A stretch of DNA of 38,905 nucleotides from Candidatus Altimarinota bacterium (GCA_024710565.1 JANJUN010000046.1:1-38905); one strand, 5' to 3'; numbered from the stretch's first letter, positions 22,615 through 33,889 are shown. Notes: generated by a model from the sequence alone, not told the origin. Numbers and translations: made by a program.

Positions 22615-24720
22615 TTATTTTATAATTTTTTCTAAAAAATCAAAATTTAATCTTCTTTTCTCCATTTCAACACTTCCAATTTTGATTTTTAGAGTGTCTC
22701 AAACTTGAAAAAATAAATCTTTAGAAAAACTAAATTTCATATGTTCACTATCATAATCAAATTTATTTTTTCATATACTATTTCCAACTTGTTCAATGGA
22801 AACAAATCATTCTGCTGTATTATCTAGTTCTACAAAAAATCAACTTTCTATCATACCAGAAATCACTCATTCAAACTCTTCTCCGATGCGTTTTTCATAA
22901 TATTTACAAATCATAAGATCTCTTACAGCATATTCTAATTTTTCAGCTTTTCTTTCAGTATCAGAAGTATTTTTTGAAACTGATTTTAAAATAGTTTTAT
23001 AGTGTTCGATTCTTACTTTATCGAGTTTTCAAGATAATTTTTCTTTTATAATTCTATGAATTTGTAAATCTGGATATCTTCTTATTGGTGAAGTAAAGTG
23101 AGAATAATATTCTAAATTCAGTCAAAAATGCCCAACATTTTCCTCAGAATAAATAGCTTTTTCAAGGCTTCTCAAAATAAGTTTTTGAAGTAATTTTTGT
23201 TTTGGATTTCACTCAATTTGTTTTAATATATCAGCCAAAATTTTTGGTGTTAAATTTTTGTATGGTAAAATAATCTCAAAAATATTGAGAGTATTTCTGA
23301 GTTTTTCTACATCATCTTCTGCTGGAACTGGATGTACTCTATATACAAAAGGAAGCTTAGAATAGACCTCTCAAACGCTTTCATTTGCTAAAACCATAAA
23401 TTCTTCAATGATTTTCATACTCTCATATCTCTCATATTTTTCTATTGCGATAGGATTTCAAAACTCATCAAGTTTTATCTTTGTTTCTGGAAAATCAAAA
23501 TCAAGGATTCAAGCTTTTTGTTTTTTTAATTTTACGATATTTTTTAGCTCATAAGAAAGATTTACCGCGTCAGAAAGCTCTTTTGAAATAATTCAACCAA
23601 ATTTTAATTCATCTCAAACTCATAATTTCTTATCCAGTATTTCTTGTACTTCCCTATAGGTGAGACGAAAATGAGAAGAAATCACACTTTCATATACTTT
23701 TTTTGAAATAACATTTCATTTTTCATCAATAACCATTTCACAAGTGAGTGTGAGTTTTTTTGTATGAGGATTGAGTGAGCACAGGTCATTTGATAATTTT
23801 TCAGGAAGCATCGGAATAACTCTATCAACTAAATAAATAGAGTTTCATCTTTTAAAAGCCTCTTTATCTAAGAAACTTCATTCTTTTACATATTCTGCTA
23901 CATCAGCGATAGAAACAAGTAATTTATAATTTTTTCCGTCTTTTTCTACTCAAACGGCATCATCTAAATCTTTTGCATCTTCGCCATCAATGGTAAAAAT
24001 AAGTTTTTTTGTGAGATCTATTCTTTTTGCGCTTTCTTCAAATTTTAATTTTTCAGCTTCTGCTAAAACACTTTCTCAAAAACGAATTCTTGCTCATCAC
24101 TCGAGAGCAATTCACATAATATCTACTCAAGTTTTTTCACTATCTCAAAGTATTTCAAAAATACTTCATTCAGGATTTTTTCCTTCCCAAGCAGTGATTT
24201 TTATAGCAACTTTATCTCAGTTTTTTATTTGATCTTTATATTTTGATAGTTTTTTATTTGAAATATGAACATCCGCTTTAAAAGCTGGATTATCTAGTAC
24301 AACAAAAGCAAAATCTTTTACTAGTTCAATTTTTCACACTAAAATCCTATCCGCCCTTTTTATCACCTTGGTAATTACGGCTTCCTTTCTACGATTAAAT
24401 ACTTTTATAACAGCCTCAACTTCATCTCCATCTAGTGCTCCGTTTAGATTTTTTGGATAGACAAAATATCACTTTTCTTGCCCTTCTACATCTACAAATC
24501 AAAAATCATTATTTTTACTTCCAGAATACACTCAAACTATTTTTTCTAAGTCTGAGTAATCTTCTTGCTTTTTTATATAATTTTTATATCTTGAGGTTTT
24601 ATTGGAAAAAGATTTTTTTTCATCTTTTTTTTGAAATCTATTTTCTTTATGATTTTTCTTGAATTCTCCCCCAGAGGATTTTTTTTTGTCTTTTCAAGAC
24701 CATTCACCTTGTTTTTTCAC
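22615..24720 (-). CDS. rnr: Ribonuclease R (RNB-family 3'-5' exoribonuclease)
   Basis: 701 residues. A lysine-rich N-terminal tail (~1-50) is followed by an OB/cold-shock region with [15 protein letters not shown] (~73-87), the RNB catalytic domain with [17 protein letters not shown] and its aspartate cluster (~241-257), [16 protein letters not shown] (~568-583), and a C-terminal S1 domain ([15 protein letters not shown] ... EGFVSIE). This is the normal RNase R/VacB order, processively degrading structured RNA. No ATG lies in frame near the expected start; GTG at 24720 ([14 protein letters not shown]) is chosen. It is first in an operon with the AI-2E permease. A second, shorter RNB gene lies at 34056-35594. 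Confidence 0.93.
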
Positions 24721-24747
24721 TTTTTGAAAATTAGTAATATTATGCGT

Positions 24748-24774
24748 ATTTTACCTATTTTAGAAAAATAGCAA
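24748..24774 (-). promoter_or_regulatory. Promoter of the RNase R-permease operon
   Basis: On the minus strand TTGCTA (24769-24774), 15-base spacer, TAAAAT (24748-24753). The start would lie about 20 bases before the GTG. It begins just after the terminator at 24779-24806. Confidence 0.55.
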
Positions 24775-24778
24775 AAAT

Positions 24779-24806
24779 AAAAGAAAACTTGAGAAAGTTT
24801 TCTTTT
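24779..24806 (-). terminator. Terminator of the phosphatase-nucleotidyltransferase/Nudix unit
   Basis: 12-bp stem AAAAGAAAACTT/AAGTTTTCTTTT (24779-24790, 24795-24806) with a 4-base loop; minus-strand reading leaves it into TTTTATTTTTG. Between it and the Nudix stop (24810-24941) I see nothing but A+T-rich sequence. Confidence 0.7.
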
Positions 24807-24941
24807 ATTTTTCCTTAAATATATTTTTGTAATTTTAAGTATTCAACTTGGGAAAAGATCTATTTATATTTTCATCTAGATTTTTTAAAGTTGCTTTTAG
24901 AGATATTTAATAATTTGCTATTTGTGATATATATTATTATA

Positions 24942-25358
24942 TTAGTTTATAAATTCTATGTATGTATTATTTTTATCTAATAAATCAAATATTTCTTTTG
25001 GTCTTACGTCCAAATTATCAATATAAGATTTTTGTAAAAATTTTGCATCACTAATTTCAAACGCATGTGTGGCTGATTGATTATTGATTTCATCAAAATC
25101 ATGAATATTTAGTATTTCAAACCATATATCCAAATACAATTCTCCACTTAAATTTTTAAATTCTCTTATGAGTACACATTTTCAAATCTCTGGCGTTATT
25201 CATAATTCTTCTACAAATTCTCTTGAGAGACATTCTTTAAAAGTTTCTCATCCTTCATACGTTCATCATGGTAAACAATAAAATCATCATTTGTTTACAT
25301 ATGCAAAGAAAATTTTATTTTCCTTTTTTACTACTCATCTCACTTTAATTGTGTGCAT
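24942..25358 (-). CDS. Nudix hydrolase
   Basis: 138 residues with a complete Nudix box, G32-x5-E38-x7-R46-E47-F-V-E50-E51-L-G53-I54. Several of its glycines are UGA. The family cleaves nucleoside diphosphates linked to another group (oxidised NTPs, NDP-sugars, ADP-ribose and so on), with Mg bound by the REVxEE glutamates. The C-terminal half (YLDIWFEIL, PKEIFDLLDKN) does not point to a substrate. It lies only 5 bases downstream of the phosphatase-nucleotidyltransferase fusion, so the pair is almost certainly translated from one mRNA and probably acts on related nucleotides. Confidence 0.9.
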
Positions 25359-25363
25359 ATATT

Positions 25364-26941
25364 TTATTTGTTAAATAATAAATTATAAAAATCATATCTC
25401 GCCTGTAAATCTTGTTGAAGATATTTTGGAAATCTATCTTTTCTAATAAAAATATCAATAATACTTAAATTACTTAGTTCATTATTTTGTTTTTTTGCAT
25501 CATTATATATTCTTAAAAAAGATTTTCTTAAATTAAACAACTGCTTCTTAACTTCTACCTCATTTTTAAATACTTTTGTAAAAGAACAATATTTATCAAT
25601 GTTATTTCAAGCTACAAATCTTCATTGTTCCCATTTATATAATGGATAATGAATAATTTGTCCTTCTTTTGTATAAGTGATATTATTATTCCATGAAAAA
25701 TGGTCTCAAAGAAATGATTTTCTACATGCTATAATACCATTTTCTCTATATTGTTTTCTAAATTCTTTCATAATATATTCATTTCACGGTTTGAGGGTAT
25801 TTTGACAAATTTTTTCAAAACAGTCCTTTTTAGTAATTCTATAATCAATTGGTCTTCATTTATACATAGATTTAAAGGAAAAATAATCTGATCATGAGAG
25901 TAAAAAATCATGGAAATCTTTTTGAATATCTCAATACGAATATCCTAAAAGGATATTATCTTTCAATTGAGAAATATCAAATTTATCATCAATAATTAAC
26001 TCAATGTCTAAATCTGAGTTATCTTTAATAGAATAATTCTTTCCATAAATAGTACTTCCGAAATATAAAACTGAGTATATTCCGTCTATTTTACATATAT
26101 CATTTATTTCTTGAATCAAATCATTTACTTTTATAGTATTTTCTAATAATTTTAGTAAATTTACCACATGATAATTATCTAAATGATTTTTAAATTTTTC
26201 AACTAAATAATCTATTACTTCTTTTTCTTGATGAAGAGATATTTTTGCAAAATTAGATAAAAAATCATCTGATAAGGCCGAATTAAAGTCAAAAGTATCA
26301 AATAAATTATCTAATATATTTACTATTTGATTTCAAGAAAACGATATATTATTATTCAATGAAGTTAATTCTTTTTCCTCTAATCTAAATATCTCATCAT
26401 TTCTAATATTATTTTCTAACCAAACCTTTGGGGGTAATTGATGAATATTTCATATCAAACATCTGGCTATACTATTATGTGTTAATAATAATAAATTATA
26501 GTTTTGTGTTTTAGTAACATTAATTATTTTTTTTATTTCTGGTATAACTCTTAATTCCATTTCTTGAGCTGATTCTCAGAAATTTGACTTATGAATATAC
26601 TTATTTGTTTCAAGAGTGTGTAAACAATTTGTTAATCATTTTTCTCTCGCCTGATCTAAAGTAAGTCATTCTATTTCTCAAAAATTTTGGGGATGAAGTA
26701 CCGGAAATTCAACCACACAAGGATTACCATATTTCCTAATAATATCTGACGTCATTTGGGCTCTCATTTGTGGAGAGGATATAATCATATCAATTTGTTT
26801 TCATATTCTTGCTCAAATATTATGAGCATCAATCTTTCATTTATCAGTAAGCTGAACATCTGTTATTCAAACAATAGCTTTCGTTATATTTGCAGTTGTT
26901 TCTCAATGGCGAGCTATATATATTTCTCATTTCATATTCAT
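25364..26941 (-). CDS. Histidine phosphatase fused to a nucleotidyltransferase domain
   Basis: A continuous 525-residue frame. Residues ~4-190 are a histidine-phosphatase (phosphoglycerate-mutase-like) domain: ARHGET (10-15) with the phospho-accepting His12, ISSPQMRAQMTS, GEIEGLTLDQA and the second catalytic His in LLLLTHNSIARCLIG. A helical linker follows (~200-285), then a Pol-beta-type nucleotidyltransferase core, FGSTIYG (294-300) and NSDLDIEL (308-315), the GS-x10-plus-DxD metal site. About 200 C-terminal residues (aromatic and Lys-rich) are unrecognised and may bind substrate. I do not recall this domain combination. The Nudix gene 5 bases downstream suggests nucleotide or nucleotidylated-sugar chemistry: transfer, removal of phosphate, pyrophosphate cleavage. 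Domain calls rest on visible motifs; the overall function is unknown. Confidence 0.82.
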
Positions 26942-27024
26942 TTATTTAAAAAATAAAGCATTGCAAATTGCCAAGCTTTTATACCCTTTGTAAAAAATAA
27001 AAATATTGAAAAAATTAAGAAAAA

Positions 27025-27330
27025 TTATTTTATATCTTTTAATATTTTTTTTTGTTTTGATTTTTCCATCTGTAAAAATGGTAATGATAGTTTTTCAAGC
27101 AATTCTTTTGTTTTTATTTTGAGATGAATGTTTTCAAACATGACATCAAAAAAAAGTTCATCATATAAAGGACTAAAAAAATTATACATTCCTTCAAAAT
27201 TATTTTCATTTAAAAACTCTTTTTTCGCAATTTGAAGTACAAGTCTTTTTGCAATTTTCTCTTTATCATTTTTAAGTAAATAAAGTATTTTTTGTCTAAA
27301 AAAAGTTAAATTATCTTGTGTTATTTTCAT
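27025..27330 (-). CDS. Hypothetical protein, 101 aa
   Basis: ATG 27330 to TAA 27025-27027, with no internal UGA, so it reads the same under either code. Strongly charged and predicted helical (KNDKEKIAKRLVLQIAKKEF, then KIKTKELLEKL), soluble, no motif. It is 83 bases upstream of the phosphatase-nucleotidyltransferase fusion on the same strand and may open that unit. Such small charged proteins can be regulators or antitoxin-like partners, but nothing in the sequence proves it. Confidence 0.65.
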   Translation of the reverse strand: MKITQDNLTFFRQKILYLLKNDKEKIAKRLVLQIAKKEFLNENNFEGMYNFFSPLYDELFFDVMFENIHLKIKTKELLEKLSLPFLQMEKSKQKKILKDIK

Positions 27331-27382
27331 AATTTTTGTTTAATAATTCTATAAATATATCCATTATTTTTTATAATTTGAT

Positions 27383-27640
27383 CTAAAGTCAAAAGGTAAA
27401 TATTTCATATTTTCCTGAAAAATAGCTAAATAAATATCTTCAACAACATCTTAAGATAGAAGTAATTCTAAAATTATCTCCTCTTAAATTCAGTGAGAAA
27501 TACTTCTTTTTAATCTCTATATGAATGCAAAAAAGTGGCCTATTTTCGTTGTTTTTCAATAAAATATATTTTTGAAAAAGAATGAGTCTTGGTAGACTTT
27601 TTCAAATAATCTTACTTTTATAAACATGATTATTTTTTTA
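27383..27640 (-). other. Open frame without a start, possible gene remnant
   Basis: Between the NACHT gene and the 101-aa gene is a gap of more than 300 bases. On the minus strand one frame stays open for about 85 codons to TAG 27383-27385, with a protein-like stretch containing RPLFCIHIEIKKKYFSLNL and RGDNFRITSILRCC, but no ATG. A second frame offers a 35-codon ATG peptide starting near 27637 that stops where the first becomes protein-like, as if a frameshift had split a gene. It may also be chance in A+T-rich DNA. Confidence 0.25.
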
Positions 27641-27657
27641 TATTTTGGATATTAAAA

Positions 27658-27686
27658 AAATACCTCACATATACTATGAGGTATTT
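27658..27686 (-). terminator. Terminator of the NACHT gene
   Basis: 10-bp perfect stem AAATACCTCA/TGAGGTATTT (27658-27667, 27677-27686), 9-base loop. Read on the minus strand it is followed by a T run. About 33 bases after the NACHT stop codon. Confidence 0.75.
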
Positions 27687-27718
27687 CAAAGAAAAATACT
27701 GAAAAAGTTAAGAAAAAG

Positions 27719-30700
27719 TTAGTTATTATCTTCAAGTAAATGTTTATGCTGTTCTATAAATAAATTATTTTCTTTTCATCAAATTTGTTGTAAGAGTTTT
27801 AAGAATATACGTTTATATTCATTTTTTATTATTCAACCTGTAATAAAACCTTTTATCATATCAGTAGTAAATTTTCATCAAAAATGAGAATTATACATAT
27901 GTAAAATTTGTTCAATTATTTCTAAATTATAAAAATTCATCGATAGTTTACTCAATAGCACCATAAGCTCTTTTTCCCCATACAATTCATAATATGATAT
28001 AAGTAATTTCTCCTTATTTGGTATATCATCATCTCACGTGGAATCATAGTCAAAATATTCTTTTTTATGAATATTGAAAATTTTTATAATATATTCAGTA
28101 AGAGTATGTAATATTCTTTTATTATATTTATAGTCTGTTCAATTTATTATATCCAAACAATATAATAATTTTTCAATATCATTATCACGTTGAGTGTAAC
28201 CATCTATAATTTCTTCTATTTCGGAATTACTCATACCATGGATAGCAAATTGAAAGTTATTTTCACAGATTGAAAAGTCTTTTAATAACAACTTATGTAA
28301 TTTTCAAGATATTTTTATGTTTCTTTTATTAGCATATTCTAATATATGAGATAAAAAACTTGTTTTTTCATTTTTGTCAATTGACTCTAATTCTAATATT
28401 TTATAAACTACTAATTCTACTTGTTCTCATAAAAGTATTATTAAAACCTTTAATATATCATAAATTATTGGTCGATCAATAGATTCAAAGTTTTCTAATA
28501 AATAAAATAATTTATTTTCACATACCTTTATCAATTTACTTTGTTCAATACCTGCTCTTAAGAATACTTCTAATATTGCATTATTTATAAGATAATTTGA
28601 ATTAGAATAGAATTTTTCAATAAAAAAATCTATTCCAAAATGTGAAAAATTTCTTGAAATAATATCAATAGATATTTCACAAATTTCTGGGCTTCATGAT
28701 AAAATACCTTCTATATAAATATGTTTATAAGATGCATCAAAATTTTTTCATAAAATAGCCAACACTATATCTGGATATTTTGAATCATTATTAATATATA
28801 GTTGCATAAAAAAATCAAATATCTCTTTTGAATTTCTCTCTAGAAAAATTTTTAAAAATTCATTTTCAAAAAAATGTCATTTAACATATGTATAATTTTC
28901 TTTAAAGAAATGGAATAATTCATCACTATTCAATATATCACTATATTGAGACAGACAAAAAAGCTTAATATAAATATCATTTGTATGAAAAAAAACATTA
29001 TAAATTTCTTGTTGAAAACGAGTATCATCTGTTAATACTTTTCTCAATGTTTGGATATATGATCTTGCTAAATCTCGACTTATATTTCTTTTGAGAATAT
29101 CTATTACCTGATTAATATTTTGAAAAGAACGTTTTTGTAAGATATTTAAAATGAGAGTCTGTCCCCTATAATCTTCATTTATTACTGATTGAGTTAAGTA
29201 TAAATCAACATAATATAAATATTGAGATTGATTTAAAAAATATCACTCATTTAAAAAATCAATATATTTTTCTCATTTAATATTTTTCTCATTTAATTCA
29301 GATATAATAGATTCCCAAATATCAACTAAAAAATCAATTTCTTTTACATCGCTTCCAAGTCTTTCTCTGAGAAAATAATATACTGTCTTAATAACATAAA
29401 AAAAATGAGTCTGTTGAATAATTTCTAATAAAAATTCTGTTGAAACATAAGAAAAAATTTTTATGATATCAGCTGGAATGTTATAATCATTATATGTTTT
29501 TTTAATATATTCCTCTAGAAACTTAGTTTCTCATAATAAATATAATTTCTCACTAATGAGTAACTGATAATCTTTTTGTAAAAATGTTTTTTTTAAAAAG
29601 TCTTTAATATATAACTTCTTATTATCCAGAATTAAAATATATAATATTTCTATATTTTCTTGAGATAACTCAATTCTTTGTAAATATTCATTCATCATTC
29701 CTTCATCTAATTTTCCCAATAAATAAACTATCTTATGATGTATTGTTTGAGAAAAATAGTTCTCATTCTCATCTATTTGTTTTAAAAATTTTTCCTTTAA
29801 TTCTTCATCTGTTTTTATAAAATTCACTAACATCTCCAAAAAATTTGTATCAACTTTTTTCAATTCTTGGCACAAAAATCATTCATAATTAAAGTCTGGT
29901 TCACTTTTCATTTCATCAAAAATATATTTTGCAGCAAAATATTCTTTAAAACTTTGATGTACAAAATCAAATTCCTGAGTCTCAGTATTTTTCCTAAATA
30001 GTAAATTTACTCACTCTATTGCATCATCATTCGGCAATGATATGTATTCATCAAGACTGGTTATTTTTTCATTCTCTATTATTTGTAAATATGCTATTTT
30101 TCCTAATCCTGAATATATTTGTTTTAAATATGATTCTTTATTTATCTTTCTTTCTTTATTTTTTCATACATTAAAATCAACCAATCTTCTTTTCACTATT
30201 CTTTCGTAAAGTTCTATTATATTTATTTGGCCTATTTCTAACACTTCATCACTCGCAACCAGCTCACAAACCATACACAAAACAAGTGGATTATTTCATG
30301 CTCCGTTGAGTTTTTCTAGTATCGTCTGAGTACTAGCTATTTTTTTCTCATTATTATGAAAATATTTTCTTAAATAATCATCTATATTTTCTTTCGTAAA
30401 ATCTTGTATTTCTATTATTTCTTGATTTCTTTCTATTATTTTTTTTTGTTGTTTTCCCTCATCTTTTTCTTCATCATATGTTTGTAAATATCCCTTTCTT
30501 GAGGTAATAATCACTTTTGTATTTTTTGAAAGTTCTAATAGTTTTTCATCTAATTTTTTTCTATTTTCTTCTCATTTTATATCACTTTCATCTATTGAAT
30601 CAAATAAGTAAACAACTTGATAGTTTTCATAAATAGCATGATTTAATTCTTGAATTATATCTAATTTTTTTCATGACAAATTTATGTAAACAGGATAATA

Positions 30701-32050
30701 TGGTTTAACCAAGTTCTGACTTATAAGGATTAATTCATTAAGCGCTTCTAGAATATACAATAATAAATATGATTTTCAAGATCATGCTTTTCACTCAATA
30801 TATTTTATAGGTTTTCAACTTTTAATTAACTCTATAGGATTACCTATATATTCACTATGACTAAAATTAAAATGTGGATTTATATCTACTCATTCTTTTA
30901 TTCTTTTATCTAATGATCTTTCTCTAGTTTCTATTACTTGTGGATATACCTCTAAGTAATATCTTATAATATTTTCTTCTTCTTTTGATAATTTTACTTT
31001 AATTTCTTTTACTAAATCTATATATTCTTTATCAGCGAATAATTCATTTAATATCTTTATTTCTTTATTTTTTATTAGTTTTATTAAACAAAATATTCTT
31101 AATTCTATTACATCACTATAAAGATATTCATCTCTTTTAAATAATTCAGTATTTTTTATAAAATACACATTCAACTTATTTTGAAAATCTATCATTGATG
31201 AATACTCTATCTCTGGAAATATTTGTTTCAATTTTAAATAATTTGATAACGTGATTTTTAATATATCTTTATTATTTATTTTTTTGTGATTTGAATTATA
31301 ATCTATAAAATCATATAATTCTTCTTCAAATCTACATATACTTCATCTTAATGATATATTTCATTCAGCTCACAATAAACTCATTCAATGTGAATATGAT
31401 CTATTTCAGATTATTATTATATTTTCATATTTATTGTCTTGATTTAAATTTTCTAATTCTGTTACTACTTTACTTATTTCTCATGGTTTTTCTGCATATT
31501 CTTTTCCTGTATCTACAGTTTTATCTGATCATGGCAGATTTACATGTTGTTTATTTTCAACTTCAAATTTTATAGCTAATGATTTTCCTGTTATTCTACA
31601 CCTTTGCATTCATTCTTCAGAATCATAATATGCCAATAATGTTCTCTCTGGATTATTTAATAATTCTTTGATTTGTTCATAACTAATATATTCCCCTACT
31701 TTCATTTCTTTAAAGTCTGTACATATTAATTTATCTACTATGCTTGATAATTCATTTATTCTTTTTTTCTCATCTTCCGTTATTATTTTTTTTCTTAATT
31801 TCTCTAAAAGTATATTATACTCCTTTACTTCTTCTCTAGTTTCATCATAAGGAAAATGTCTTAAATATGTTATTCTTGTTTTTACTTTTCTCTCTCATAA
31901 TACTTCTTGTATTTCTTTAGGTGTATAATTAATTTTTCTTGATACTTTTACTACATCTTCTTTTACTCATTCACTAGCTAAAATAACCTCTTTATCCAAA
32001 GAAGTTTGTTCTCTATTTCAGTTTATTTGAACTCTCTTATTTATTGTCAT
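27719..32050 (-). CDS. NACHT/STAND NTPase with large helical C-terminus (NLR-like)
   Basis: 1443 residues in one frame. The NTPase core has Walker A EGKAGSGKS (419-427), a NACHT-type Walker B LFDSIDE (482-488), sensor-like VIITSR (513-518), an NPLVLCMVCELVA segment and the C-terminal NACHT motif FVHQSFKEYFAAKYI (~695-710). Residues ~715-1443 form a long helical array (LYILILDNKKLYIKD, IKLFCLSQYSDI), probably HEAT/TPR-like sensor repeats. The first ~400 residues match no effector I know; they hold charged helices and a Gly/Ser-rich part (IIIIGNRSYSHGMSLLGAEG). All three Walker A glycines are UGA. In bacteria this architecture is typical of NLR-like antiphage proteins. The defence role is inferred. 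It has its own promoter and terminator. Confidence 0.88.
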
Positions 32051-32077
32051 AAAAAAAGAAGTAATTAATACTCCTTT

Positions 32078-32106
32078 ATTTTATCATATTTTCTCTTATT
32101 ATTCAA
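32078..32106 (-). promoter_or_regulatory. Promoter of the NACHT gene
   Basis: On the minus strand TTGAAT (32101-32106), 17-base spacer, TAAAAT (32078-32083), in the 64-base gap after the GHMP-like gene. A GGAG lies at the probable 5' end of the message, too far (~21 bases) from ATG 32050 to be a normal ribosome binding site. Confidence 0.5.
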
Positions 32107-32114
32107 ATTTCTGA

Positions 32115-33830
32115 CTATATTTTTCTGATAGTTCAAATTTTTAAATTTAATTCTCACATTTTTATAAAAAAATCTGTTATACTTCATTTACAAACTATTT
32201 GTAATTTTTCTCCAGTTTTTGCTTCTACAAACTTCAAAAGTGGTAAAATGATTTTTCAAAGCATTTCATTTTTATTTCAAGTATAACTTGAGATAGGTAA
32301 ATCCTTATTTGATATTTCTTCTCAAATATTTTCAAGTAATTTATTTATAACTTCTATTGTCGTATTTTGTGATGGAATATCTTTTGAAGTTAATTTTTGA
32401 CCATTAAAATATATTTTACTTTCAATCATATCAAACAACAATCAATCAGAATGATTTTTAATAATTTCATTATAATCTCATAAAAAACTATTTCATTTAT
32501 TGTCTTTAAAAATAACCTTATTTTTATCAACGTATTTTGAATAAATTCAATTTGTTATAAATTGCTCTATTTTAATAGGAGAAACCTCAGAATCATCCAT
32601 ATATGATGCATATTCTAATTCTATTTGTGGATAATTATTTTTTATATCTTCAATTGTTTTTAAAACTGTATTTCTAGAAACTCAAGATTTTGTAACCAAA
32701 ATATACCCTCATCAAAGTTTTCAAGTATAAATAGGACATATTCACATTATTTCTTGATAATTAGTTCTATTATTTTTAAATAAATGACTAAAATCTCAAG
32801 CAAAACTATTTTGTTCCTCAAAAGTTTCTATAACATTTCTACAAGTATTAACATGATTTATAAATTTTGACGTAAATTCCTCATTAAATGGCTCATTATA
32901 AATTTTATATAAATACTCTAACATCTTTAGATTTTCTAAATTTATATGTTTAAGTTTTGTTTGTAAAACTTGATTTTTATCTTCAAAATCTAAAAAATAT
33001 TTTTCTTTCGTGTCTTTATTTATTATTTTAACAAAATCAGAAATATAATCATTTTTGCGTTGTAAATCTTTATAATATTCTACTTGATTTGTATTTGATG
33101 GTAATCAAGAAAATAAAATATAATAATCAAATGGTAATCAAACTCATGAATTATTTAAAGAAGAGAAAGTATATGAAATATCATCAAATGAATCAATATC
33201 TACATCTTTTGCAGAAGATAAAAAATATGAAACTGACTTATTTCATTTAAGCGTAAAAACAGAATTATGTCAAAGAGATGTATTGTATCAAGAACGAGAT
33301 AAAAAATTAATTTTTCAAGAAAGAGAAAAAACATCTTTTTCAATATTTATAAAATCACTTCAATTACTTTCTGACATTAAAAATAATAATCAATAAGAAA
33401 GTATTGCTGATGAAGTTGGAGAAAATCAAAGTGAATGTCATCTAGCAGTTTCTGAAAGTATTTCTATTTCTACTCAAAAGTTTATATTATTTTTATGAAA
33501 TTCTTCTAAAAGTAAATTTACAACTTTTTGCTCTTCTTTATTTATTTTAGAATATTCAACTTTTTCAAATTCTTTTTTATTCAAATTAAAAAAAGTAACA
33601 TTATTAAAAATTATTTTTTTATCATTTCTTTTTTTTATTCAAACATAACATTTTAAAGGAATAGATGACTTAATTCTTAAATATCAAACTGAATTTAAAC
33701 CAATTCCCTCATAAGTCCAAGGAAAACTAAAACACCCACTTAAAACCAAATCATTTCTTGCAAAAAAATCTTTATATACATCTGGAAAATGTTTTTGTAA
33801 ACTCTCGGTATTCATAACAATTCTTTCCAT
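32115..33830 (-). CDS. Divergent GHMP-kinase-like protein, 571 aa
   Basis: Residues ~28-60 (LSGCFSFPWTYEGIGLNSVG) are in the place of the GHMP N-terminal strand-loop. RGHSLGFSPTSSAIL (130-144) resembles the GHMP phosphate-binding motif P-x3-GLGSSAA, and a late glycine block, GKLGGGYILVTKSG (~366-379), resembles GHMP motif 3. GHMP enzymes phosphorylate small alcohols or acids (mevalonate, homoserine, sugars). The protein is much longer than a normal GHMP kinase (~300-350), with an extra middle region and about 190 unrecognised C-terminal residues. It is directly upstream of the NACHT gene on the same strand, but the NACHT gene has its own promoter. Motif matches are partial; the family is likely, the substrate unknown. 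Confidence 0.5.
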
Positions 33831-33862
33831 AAATAAAGAAAAAAATATATAAAATTAAAATA

Positions 33863-33889
33863 ATTATATAAAAATCAGAAAAATAGCAA
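33863..33889 (-). promoter_or_regulatory. Promoter of the GHMP-like gene
   Basis: On the minus strand TTGCTA (33884-33889), 15-base spacer, perfect TATAAT (33863-33868). About 30 bases upstream of ATG 33830. The rest of the gap to 34055 is A+T-rich with nothing recognisable. Confidence 0.55.

Noticed and set aside
24810-24941. Possible small gene between the terminator and the Nudix gene
   Set aside because: No open frame of useful length with a start was seen on either strand; only A+T-rich sequence.
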